The notes beneath the pieces were generated by a model. That model was not told the DNA's origin and made no database searches. It worked only from the letters and a program-made list of their open reading frames with translations. A stretch of 64,000 nucleotides of DNA. Origin: Bacteroidales bacterium UBA4295 (GTDB lineage Bacteria > Bacteroidota > Bacteroidia > Bacteroidales > Paludibacteraceae). Location of the stretch: assembly GCA_002395805.1 (NCBI GenBank), contig DGVB01000018.1:28492-92491 (forward strand), given 5' to 3'. Made by a program: the position numbers and the translations under genes. Positions 33,655 to 40,359 of the stretch are shown piece by piece (positions within the stretch are counted from its first letter, which is position 1; every line of letters starts with the position of its first letter).

Positions 33655-34023
33655 ATGAATGAGTTCTTAACATGGAGTGCTTTGGTGATAGTTAGCATAC
33701 CTGCGCTATGGTTTGTGCTTTATTTGCTATCGCTCATTTGGGAGTTCGGGAAGAATACCATATTGGGATGTTTGATGATTCCTATATACCTACTTGTGAT
33801 GGCTATACGCTATCTATTTGTTATTTACGCTAGCGCAATATTAGCTTTCCTTCCGATGATACCAGTAATAATATTTGGTAAATGGCTCGTAGTAAATGAT
33901 GTGTGTTCGAAGAATCTCGTATGGTCCATAGATGTAATCATAATGTTGCCGTGTTTTTACTTGTTTTATAAATTATTAGGGTGGTTATTTGATTGGACTG
34001 AGAAACTAATAGAAAAGTTATGA
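33655..34023 (+). CDS. Small membrane protein (island)
   Basis: A 122-residue protein with about four hydrophobic helices: SALVIVSIPALWFVLYLLSL, ILGCLMIPIYLLVMAIRYLF, AILAFLPMIPVIIFG and a final LVWSIDVIIMLPCFYLFYKLL, ending in a charged amphipathic tail (DWTEKLIEKL). No family is recognised. Its stop overlaps the next start (ATGA), so the two are translated together. In a candidate defence or toxin cassette it could be a membrane effector or anchor; that is speculation from context. Confidence 0.6.
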   Translation: MNEFLTWSALVIVSIPALWFVLYLLSLIWEFGKNTILGCLMIPIYLLVMAIRYLFVIYASAILAFLPMIPVIIFGKWLVVNDVCSKNLVWSIDVIIMLPCFYLFYKLLGWLFDWTEKLIEKL

Positions 34024-34304
34024 CTCGCGAGGAATTTGATAAAATCAAAGAACAGATATTTTCAAGCGATAAAGAAGCTGAGTTGCAAGGTTTAGGGTTG
34101 CTATTATCTGCTAATGATTTTGATTCGTTAAGATATGAAATTGCTGAAGAGCCTATCGCATTCTGGCAATTTCGGCACTTTGGTGAGATGTGCAACTACA
34201 TTGAAAATATATACATACCGCAAGAAAACAAAAGTATGTCTAATTATGCGCGCTGTGAACTAAAGAAGTACTTTGTACAATTTGTCGAAAATCACCTATC
34301 TTAA
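34020..34304 (+). CDS. Small acidic unknown protein (island)
   Basis: A 94-residue soluble protein (TREEFDKIKEQIFSSDKEAE, LGLLLSANDFDSLRYEIAEE, FWQFRHFGEMCNYIENIYIP). It looks helical, perhaps a short repeat-type fold. The start overlaps the upstream membrane gene by 4 nt, which suggests an obligate pair. Function is unknown. Confidence 0.55.
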   Translation: MTREEFDKIKEQIFSSDKEAELQGLGLLLSANDFDSLRYEIAEEPIAFWQFRHFGEMCNYIENIYIPQENKSMSNYARCELKKYFVQFVENHLS

Positions 34305-34329
34305 TTAAGTAGCTTAATAGAAATGTTAT

Positions 34330-34749
34330 ATGAGAATAATTAAAATAGAGAAAAGGTATACGGAAGATTGTGTAATTCGTTACGAAATGATAGCATCAAA
34401 TGTAGCAAACGTTTATGTAAATAACGAGCGTCATTTCCCACCGCAGCAACTCGTTGAGGGTGATGTAGAAACCAATATGGATGAATTTTATCGAGAAACA
34501 TTCAATAAGAGCCCTTTACAATGGTTGCGTAAAGCCACTATTTATCGTCAAGATAATCCATCTCGCAATGACATTCCATATGGAGTTGAAATTACTTGTA
34601 ATGAGAAACCTGCAAAGATCGAATCTTACATTGTGGAATATGCCGGCAGGAAATATGTCCACGAAGGAATGGTGGCTGATAGACTGGATTTGGAAAAAGC
34701 TTTGTATGAAGAATGGCAATCAAAATATACAGCCAAAGATAAGAAGTAG
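34330..34749 (+). CDS. Unknown soluble protein (island)
   Basis: A 139-residue product starting MRIIKIEKRYTEDCVIRYEM. Mixed alpha/beta composition, with ATIYRQDNPSRNDIPYGVEI and a Lys-rich C-terminus (EEWQSKYTAKDKK). No motif or membrane segment is recognised. It lies 25 nt after the previous gene and 5 nt before the LRR-exonuclease gene, so it is within the same transcription unit. Confidence 0.5.
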   Translation: MRIIKIEKRYTEDCVIRYEMIASNVANVYVNNERHFPPQQLVEGDVETNMDEFYRETFNKSPLQWLRKATIYRQDNPSRNDIPYGVEITCNEKPAKIESYIVEYAGRKYVHEGMVADRLDLEKALYEEWQSKYTAKDKK

Positions 34750-34754
34750 ATATT

Positions 34755-36326
34755 ATGGCATACTTTGATAAATACGGAGTAGAGTTCTCCGATGACCGCA
34801 AAATGTTGGAAAAGTGTCCACAAGATTTTCGTGGTGAGTACTATATCCCCGATGATGTAGTTTATATCCAAATTGGAGCTTTTAATGGGTGTACAGAGTT
34901 GACATCTATAAAAGTTTCAGTAGACCATCCATCATTATGTTCCGATGATGGAGTTTTGTTTAACAAGGCGAAGACTATACTTTTGGCATATCCTCCTGGC
35001 AAGGGAGAGAAATATGTAATCCCTAATGGCGTTACAGAGATTTGGGAGAATGCGTTTAAAGGGTGTCGGCAATTAAAATCGATCATCATGCCAGATACTG
35101 TAACTTATATTGGCAGATCTGCGTTTAAGGATTGCATAAATTTAACATCTATCAATCTTCCGGATAACGTAACTCTTTCTACACATGCATTTGCAAGTTG
35201 TATTTCGCTTACCATTCGTGTACCAAAGAATGTGATCTTTGACACAAGTGCTCCCGAAGATATAGGCGAGGGTGTTTTTCCGGGTGTAGCTAATATCTTA
35301 TACGATGGAGACCTTACTCGGGACGTTTTATTAAATGGATTTGGGAATGAAAGAAGAGCCGTCAATGGATACGAAGAGGAAGATTTTATATTTTCCGATG
35401 CCACAAAGACAGAATTATTAGTGTGTTTGCCACGAGCTAAAGGGAAAATCGTGATTCCTGAAGGAGTTAAAATAGTATGGCCTTTTGTGTTCTGGGGATG
35501 TAAAGAGATTACGGAGATATATTTCCCGAAAACGCTTGAGAAGGTTGTCTGTGATGCTGATATATCTGATTGTGAGCAGTTAACAAAATTAGTTTTCCCT
35601 ATTGAAAAAGTAGAAAGTTTTTGTAATGATAGACATTTGCATCCATTCGCAGAATTAATAAGGGTATCGTCGTATAATTATTATCGCGAAGAACAGGAGC
35701 AAAAACAATTGCAAGAACAGCAACGTCAAGCGTTGTTACATAACTCCATCTTATTCTTTGACACAGAAACTACGGGTCTTCCAATTAGATACAATGCTCC
35801 TGTTAATGATTCTGACAATTGGCCGCGATTGGTCCAATTGGCATGGTTAATGGTAAACGAGGAGGGAAAGATTCTTCAGGAGAAGTCTTTCATAATCTAT
35901 CCAGATGGATTTACTATTCCCAAAGATAAGACATTAAAACATAGTATAACAACAGAACAAGCTCAGAGAGAAGGTCGCCCATTACGAGATGTAATGGAGG
36001 AATTTATGTTTGATCTTCATTTGGCTCAATCTGTGGTAGGGTATAATATTGACTTTGACAAACATATCGTAGGCGCAGAGTTGTGTCGTCTTGATATGGA
36101 TTACGATCAATTGATGGATAAGCCAACTACCTGTACTATGCAATCTTCTACTGATTATTGCGCGATTCCAAATCCTAATGGCTATTTTGGCTACAAATGG
36201 CCTTCGTTGCAAGAACTCTACTACAAACTTTTCAACAAATACTTTGACGATGCCCACGATGCTTTAGCCGACATCACCGCCACCAAAGAATGTTTCTTCG
36301 AACTAAAAAAACGAAGAATTATATAA
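34755..36326 (+). CDS. BspA-type leucine-rich repeats fused to a DEDDh 3'-5' exonuclease
   Basis: A 523-residue protein without signal peptide. Residues about 30-300 are LRR_5 (BspA-type) repeats, for example IQIGAFNGCTELTSIKVS, IPNGVTEIWENAFKGCRQLK and VTYIGRSAFKDCINLTSINL. A Gln-rich helix (about 308-330) leads to a DnaQ-like exonuclease domain. That domain has FDTETTGLP (Asp336, Glu338), VVGYNIDFDKHIVGAELC and AHDALADITATKECFFEL with His501 and Asp506, so all four catalytic acids and the His look present. LRR_5 domains are usually extracellular; one fused to a cytoplasmic-type nuclease is unusual and could act as a sensor coupled to an effector. It is last of the run from promoter A and ends at a terminator-promoter hairpin. 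Confidence 0.8.
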   Translation: MAYFDKYGVEFSDDRKMLEKCPQDFRGEYYIPDDVVYIQIGAFNGCTELTSIKVSVDHPSLCSDDGVLFNKAKTILLAYPPGKGEKYVIPNGVTEIWENAFKGCRQLKSIIMPDTVTYIGRSAFKDCINLTSINLPDNVTLSTHAFASCISLTIRVPKNVIFDTSAPEDIGEGVFPGVANILYDGDLTRDVLLNGFGNERRAVNGYEEEDFIFSDATKTELLVCLPRAKGKIVIPEGVKIVWPFVFWGCKEITEIYFPKTLEKVVCDADISDCEQLTKLVFPIEKVESFCNDRHLHPFAELIRVSSYNYYREEQEQKQLQEQQRQALLHNSILFFDTETTGLPIRYNAPVNDSDNWPRLVQLAWLMVNEEGKILQEKSFIIYPDGFTIPKDKTLKHSITTEQAQREGRPLRDVMEEFMFDLHLAQSVVGYNIDFDKHIVGAELCRLDMDYDQLMDKPTTCTMQSSTDYCAIPNPNGYFGYKWPSLQELYYKLFNKYFDDAHDALADITATKECFFELKKRRII

Positions 36327-36367
36327 AAATTCTCAATTTAATTTAAAATGACGCTCAAATTTGCGAG
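36326..36367 (+). repeat. Operator-like direct repeat, copy B
   Basis: Forty-two nt matching 32831-32873 with one indel and one base change. It begins at the stop codon of the LRR-exonuclease gene. Confidence 0.8.
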
Positions 36368-36379
36368 TGTCATTTTTTT
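36349..36379 (+). terminator. Terminator merged with island promoter B
   Basis: TGACGCTC and GAGTGTCA pair (one G-U) around AAATTTGC and are followed by T7. The right arm is part of the -33 element at 36361. Confidence 0.65.
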
Positions 36380-36391
36380 GTACTACTTTTG
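36361..36391 (+). promoter_or_regulatory. Island promoter B
   Basis: TTGCGAGTGTCA (36361) and TACTTTTG (36384-36391), 23 nt apart. It drives the helix-turn-helix gene at 36424. Confidence 0.7.
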
Positions 36392-36423
36392 CACAAAATT
36401 TCAAATATAATCCAAACCAAGGT

Positions 36424-37113
36424 ATGAATAAAAATCGTATTCCAATAGGAAAGTTGATTGCCGACGAATTGGAGCGACAAGGACAATCAGTCATGTGGTT
36501 GGCTGATCGTGCCAACACCTCATTGCAGAACTGTTACAAAATGTTGCACGCAACTTCTCTGAACACCGATGTGCTGAGAACACTTTCTATTGCGCTGAAT
36601 CATAATTTCTTTGCTGACTATGCAGCTTTATTAGAATTGCCGCAAACACCACCTCCGGCATTGCGACCGGAACCGATACCGGATTTTCATCAAGAATTTT
36701 ATGCCCTCGCAGAGCCGTATCTTAAGAGTTACGGATACAAAGGGAAAATGAATGGCAGATGGCTGACAGTATGGCTTGGCGATCCGAAGATTGACATTTT
36801 TCACTGGCCTCATTATAACTATCCCGGCTACGAATACGTCACTTTACAATACAAACTCCGAGATAAACGGCTTAAAGATATGGATGAGTTGGGAGGTCCG
36901 GTGTTGGCAAATGAGTTGTCGCTATACAGCTCATATTGGCGGTTGACTTATTTATTCAAAAAAAGAGTAATATTAGCGCAGTATCATTGTTGTGTCTATT
37001 ATCCTCAAGAATTGGTAGACCACTTAAACATCAGCAATGAATTGTTTTGCAAACTTTATGAGGATTATCAAGAACTAATACCCTGTATCCTCAAAGATTT
37101 CCCTAAAGACTAA
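36424..37113 (+). CDS. Helix-turn-helix protein with unknown C-terminal domain
   Basis: A 229-residue protein. Residues 1-70 form a small HTH-like domain (IPIGKLIADELERQGQSVMW, LADRANTSLQNCYKMLHATS, LRTLSIALNHNFFADYAALL) closely related to the whole of the protein at 37258. After a Pro-rich linker (QTPPPALRPEPIPDFH) comes a domain of about 145 residues rich in Tyr, Trp and His (GRWLTVWLGDPKIDIFHWPH, LSLYSSYWRLTYLFKKRVIL) that I cannot place. The ATG at 36424 is downstream of promoter B. It may be a repressor of the three promoters that share an operator-like repeat. Confidence 0.65.
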   Translation: MNKNRIPIGKLIADELERQGQSVMWLADRANTSLQNCYKMLHATSLNTDVLRTLSIALNHNFFADYAALLELPQTPPPALRPEPIPDFHQEFYALAEPYLKSYGYKGKMNGRWLTVWLGDPKIDIFHWPHYNYPGYEYVTLQYKLRDKRLKDMDELGGPVLANELSLYSSYWRLTYLFKKRVILAQYHCCVYYPQELVDHLNISNELFCKLYEDYQELIPCILKDFPKD

Positions 37114-37168
37114 ACTCCTATCGCCGTTAAACCAACCGTATCAAAATTCGCAAAAATGATACCATAAT

Positions 37169-37199
37169 TTGCGAGAGTCAAAAATTTGTAGTACCTTTG
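37169..37199 (+). promoter_or_regulatory. Island promoter C
   Basis: TTGCGAGAGTCAA (37169) and TACCTTTG (37192-37199), 23 nt apart. The region 37138-37199 resembles promoters A and B (GTATCAAAATT, then ATTTGCGAGA, then GTAGTA). Confidence 0.7.
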
Positions 37200-37257
37200 C
37201 GTCACTTTTTCGGAATAGCCGAAAAGCGATTTTTTAACAACCTAAACTTATATAGCT

Positions 37258-37488
37258 ATGGATCCTAACCTTATCCACATCGGCTCTGTTGTACATGCCG
37301 AACTCCAAAAACAACATCGTACAGTAAACTGGCTTGCAGAACAATTAGGCATTCTGCGCCCGAATTGTTATCGTCTTTTGCATGCCTCGTCCCTGCACAC
37401 GGACACGCTGCTTCAAATCTCTGTGGTTCTCCGTCGTGACTTCTTCCGCGAGTACTCACACGTATTAGAGAAGAATATAAACAACTAA
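37258..37488 (+). CDS. Small helix-turn-helix protein
   Basis: A 76-residue protein. Shared positions with the N-terminus of the protein at 36424 include IGxxxxxEL, VNWLAEQLG, NCYRLLHASSLHTDTL and FFREYSHVLE, so the two are paralogues. Stand-alone domains of this type are common in Bacteroidota next to membrane or stress genes. It lies 12 nt ahead of the membrane-protein gene. It is a likely DNA-binding regulator. Confidence 0.65.
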   Translation: MDPNLIHIGSVVHAELQKQHRTVNWLAEQLGILRPNCYRLLHASSLHTDTLLQISVVLRRDFFREYSHVLEKNINN

Positions 37489-37500
37489 ATCAATACAACT

Positions 37501-38406
37501 ATGAAACTTTCTTTTAAAACAACTACCTTCATCGCCGCTATCGGCATGACTATCGCCGCCGGCTATGTAATAGTCGAGCAGTTTATCGATGTCATTTTAG
37601 GCATTGACCTTTATGTTCACCCCATCCGAATGCAAGGACTTTGGCGTTTGCATGATAGCATCTGGTGGGCGAGTATCGCTATCTTTTTCTGGGGCTTGTT
37701 TCGTTATCCCCACCAGCTCCCCCAGCGAACCAAACAGAGCAAAGTATTCGGCATCATTTCTCTAATTACTATCGCTTTGCTATTCGTTATGCGTCTTTGG
37801 ATAATCTCATGGGATGATCCGCAATGGGTGCATTATATTCGTTTCATTGTGCGCTGCGCTGCCAATATTGGCTGGCCGATTGTGCTATGGTGGCTTTTCG
37901 TTAAAAGCGACTCGCGACAGACACCCAATGCCATGCGTTATATAGCGATCATAACTTTCGTTATTAGCATCATAGCTGTATTGTTCGAAGTGTGTTCTGA
38001 TACTGCTTGGTGGTATAATCTCGAGTTATGGGTCTATGCATCCTTCTACACCATGACACCATTTTACAACGCGCTATATGTCGCTGCGGCTAGTTGTGTG
38101 CTCATCTGTATGTATGGCAAAGAACAATGGACAGATAGTGTTATTTCAGACAACAAGACCTTTAAATCCCTCAAACATACCTACGTCGCCGGATGGGTAA
38201 TCCTCGGAGTATTCGCCATGAATGCCCTTTTATTGGTGTTTGTTATCAGTCATCATTTTGCTCCTGATTGGTTGATTGCAATCCTCGCCTTCTTCTTTTT
38301 CGTCATCCCTGTCATTGCCGGCATCTACCTCCTCAAAACTTGCCGCCTCATCTCCCAAGTCCTCAAATCAATCGAATCTCAAAACTCAAATATTCAACAA
38401 TCATGA
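37501..38406 (+). CDS. Multi-pass membrane protein (island)
   Basis: A 301-residue protein with about eight hydrophobic helices, starting [20 protein letters not shown] and ending [20 protein letters not shown]. Charged loops are short ([20 protein letters not shown]). No family is recognised. It is downstream of the small HTH gene under promoter C. The stop overlaps the ATG of the chimeric pckA fragment (ATGA), so whatever gene originally followed was translationally coupled to it. Confidence 0.6.
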   Translation: MKLSFKTTTFIAAIGMTIAAGYVIVEQFIDVILGIDLYVHPIRMQGLWRLHDSIWWASIAIFFWGLFRYPHQLPQRTKQSKVFGIISLITIALLFVMRLWIISWDDPQWVHYIRFIVRCAANIGWPIVLWWLFVKSDSRQTPNAMRYIAIITFVISIIAVLFEVCSDTAWWYNLELWVYASFYTMTPFYNALYVAAASCVLICMYGKEQWTDSVISDNKTFKSLKHTYVAGWVILGVFAMNALLLVFVISHHFAPDWLIAILAFFFFVIPVIAGIYLLKTCRLISQVLKSIESQNSNIQQS

Positions 38407-39539
38407 ATCCTTATAAATTTATATTAGCCTCGTTGGCTAAGGTTGAGAACTACAAAGAGCTCGGCCTCAACTCCGAGACCTGTGTGGCCTTCAATACTAC
38501 GAGCCGCGAGCAAGTAATCCTCAACACCTGGTATGGCGGTGAGATGAAAAAAGGTATGTTCTCCATGATGAACTACTACCTCCCGCTCCGCGGTATCGCT
38601 TCTATGCACTGCTCCGCTAACACCGACATGGAGGGTAAAAACACCGCTATCTTCTTCGGTCTGTCCGGTACCGGCAAGACCACTCTGAGTACCGACCCGA
38701 AACGTCTGCTTATTGGCGACGACGAGCACGGATGGGATGATCAGGGCGTATTCAATTTCGAAGGCGGTTGCTATGCAAAAGTGATCAATCTGGATAAAGA
38801 GTCCGAGCCGGACATCTACGCAGCTATCCGTCGTAACGCACTGTTGGAGAACGTAACCGTTGACGAGAACGGCAAGATCGATTTCGCAGACAAGAGCGTA
38901 ACCGAGAACACTCGCGTTTCGTATCCTATCAACCATATCGAGAAGATCGTCCGTCCTATCTCTGCAGGTCCTGCAGCCAAGAACGTGATCTTCCTCTCCG
39001 CAGACGCATTCGGCGTGCTGCCTCCTGTTTCTATCCTGACTCCGGAGCAAACGAAGTATTACTTCCTCTCCGGCTTCACTGCTAAGTTGGCAGGTACCGA
39101 GCGCGGTATCACCGAGCCGACTCCTACTTTCTCCGCTTGCTTCGGACAGGCTTTCTTGGAGCTCCATCCTACCAAATATGCAGAGGAGCTCGTTAAGAAA
39201 ATGGAGAAATCCGGTGCGAAGGCTTACCTCGTTAACACCGGTTGGAACGGAACGGGCAAACGTATCTCGATCCGCGACACACGTGGTATCATCGACGCTA
39301 TCCTCGGTGGCGATATCCTCACCGCTCCGACCAAGAAGATCCCATACTTCAACTTCGAAGTACCGACCGCTCTGCCGGGCGTAGATCCTGCCATCCTCGA
39401 TCCGCGCGACACCTATGCTGATCCTGCTCAGTGGGAAGAGAAAGCAAAAGATCTCGCTGCCCGTTTCATCAAGAACTTCGACAAATATACGTCGAACGAA
39501 GCCGGTAAGGCACTTGTTGCTGCCGGACCGCAACTCTAA
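38403..39539 (+). pseudogene. 5'-truncated pckA copy fused in frame to a foreign start
   Basis: A 378-residue open frame. The first eight or nine codons (MNPYKFILA) have no match in pckA. From Ser10 the product equals PckA from residue 166 to its end, with few changes (for example Lys to Arg near IVRPISAG and a [12 protein letters not shown] segment). The P-loop GLSGTGKTT and [10 protein letters not shown] remain, but the N-terminal domain with the substrate-binding Arg59 is gone, so PEPCK activity is unlikely. Nearly all nucleotide differences are synonymous, which points to a recent loss of function. The ATG overlaps the upstream stop. A strong terminator follows. Confidence 0.85.
38427..39539 (+). 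repeat. Right copy of the 1113-nt direct repeat (pckA 3' part)
   Basis: Collinear with 31295-32407. The shared sequence begins at GC(C/T)TCGTTGGCTAAGGT. Confidence 0.95.
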
Positions 39540-39555
39540 TGAAACACTGCGAAAA

Positions 39556-39590
39556 AAAGACAGGCACCTTCACGGGTGTCTGTCTTTTTT
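39556..39590 (+). terminator. Terminator after the pckA fragment
   Basis: AAAAGACAGGCACC, short loop, GGGTGTCTGTCTTTT form a long stem with a T tract. It differs from the hairpin after the full-length pckA and may be the original pckA terminator. It could also act on the minus strand. Confidence 0.85.
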
Positions 39591-40128
39591 AGTCTTTCTG
39601 CGGAATATTCTCTTCCATATCATCCGTTTCGTCGACCCGGCTTTGAATCGCACTTCTACGCGTAAGAACCATCATCTGCATGATTATCGCAGGCAAAATA
39701 GTAATCCATGTAGGATACAGAGTGGCAAAATGAATATCAGAAATCCGCATGGCATAGATGACCATCAACACGTAATACACCCCGGCAGTGATCATCACAA
39801 TATCGCATACCACAATGCGCCATCGGAAACTGAAGAAACAAAGCAGGCATGCAATACAGCCCCATAAAAGAGCCTTATAGCAATAATATAGACCTTTGAC
39901 CGACATCGAATCTGTGACCGTTTGTATGCCGGTTTCCATTTCCGTTTGGGTGACATAAAAAGTCTTTTGGTCCATTTCAAAACTGCGTATGTAGATAATA
40001 CCCTTGTCTTCCTGAAAACTAAACGCAGGTTTCAAGGGCAGCAACGCAGCTGCCAATATGGCTATTACCATATACAGTAAACGGCGATATATCGCGTTTC
40101 TTCTACTTTTTTCTACTTCCTGGTCCAT
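39589..40128 (-). CDS. Four-helix membrane protein (DUF4293-like)
   Basis: A 179-residue protein with likely helices LLYMVIAILAAALLPL, YKALLWGCIACLLCFFSF, IVMITAGVYYVLMVIYAM and ITILPAIIMQMMVL, a cytoplasmic Arg-rich tail and an extracellular-type loop between helices 1 and 2. Layout and size recall the DUF4293 family of Bacteroidota, but the sequence match is not firm. It is a single gene with its own promoter and a leader of under ten nt. Function is unknown. Confidence 0.6.
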   Translation of the reverse strand: MDQEVEKSRRNAIYRRLLYMVIAILAAALLPLKPAFSFQEDKGIIYIRSFEMDQKTFYVTQTEMETGIQTVTDSMSVKGLYYCYKALLWGCIACLLCFFSFRWRIVVCDIVMITAGVYYVLMVIYAMRISDIHFATLYPTWITILPAIIMQMMVLTRRSAIQSRVDETDDMEENIPQKD

Positions 40129-40138
40129 AAATCGGCTG

Positions 40139-40169
40139 CAAAAGTACTATAAAATCGGCAAATACACAA
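40139..40169 (-). promoter_or_regulatory. Promoter of the four-helix membrane protein gene
   Basis: Minus strand TTGTGTATTTGCCG (from 40169) and TACTTTTG (ending 40139), 23 nt apart. Confidence 0.65.
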
Positions 40170-40186
40170 GTTTTTCGTCATTTTTC

Positions 40187-40217
40187 TTGCATATGTCAGA
40201 TTTTTTTTGTAATTTTG
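40187..40217 (+). promoter_or_regulatory. Promoter of secDF
   Basis: TTGCATATGTCAG (40187) and TAATTTTG (40210-40217), 23 nt apart. The leader is about 140 nt, with nothing recognisable in it. Confidence 0.7.
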
Positions 40218-40359
40218 CGCACTTTTTGTGTTTCGTGCGCGTGTATATGCATGCTAGAGGTATATTAGAATTGCCTATTTAAGGTAATGACCAGCATTTA
40301 ATAAGCATATAACCCCGATAAAGTGTGATAAAAAATACAAACAATAAACAAAAACAATT

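Noticed and set aside
37271-37459. Minus-strand small open frame opposite the 76-residue HTH gene
   Set aside because: Antisense to a protein with a clear paralogue next to it and a promoter of its own.
31295-39539. Transposon flanked by long direct repeats
   Set aside because: No transposase or integrase is seen and the repeats are host gene sequence; recombination in pckA explains the layout better.
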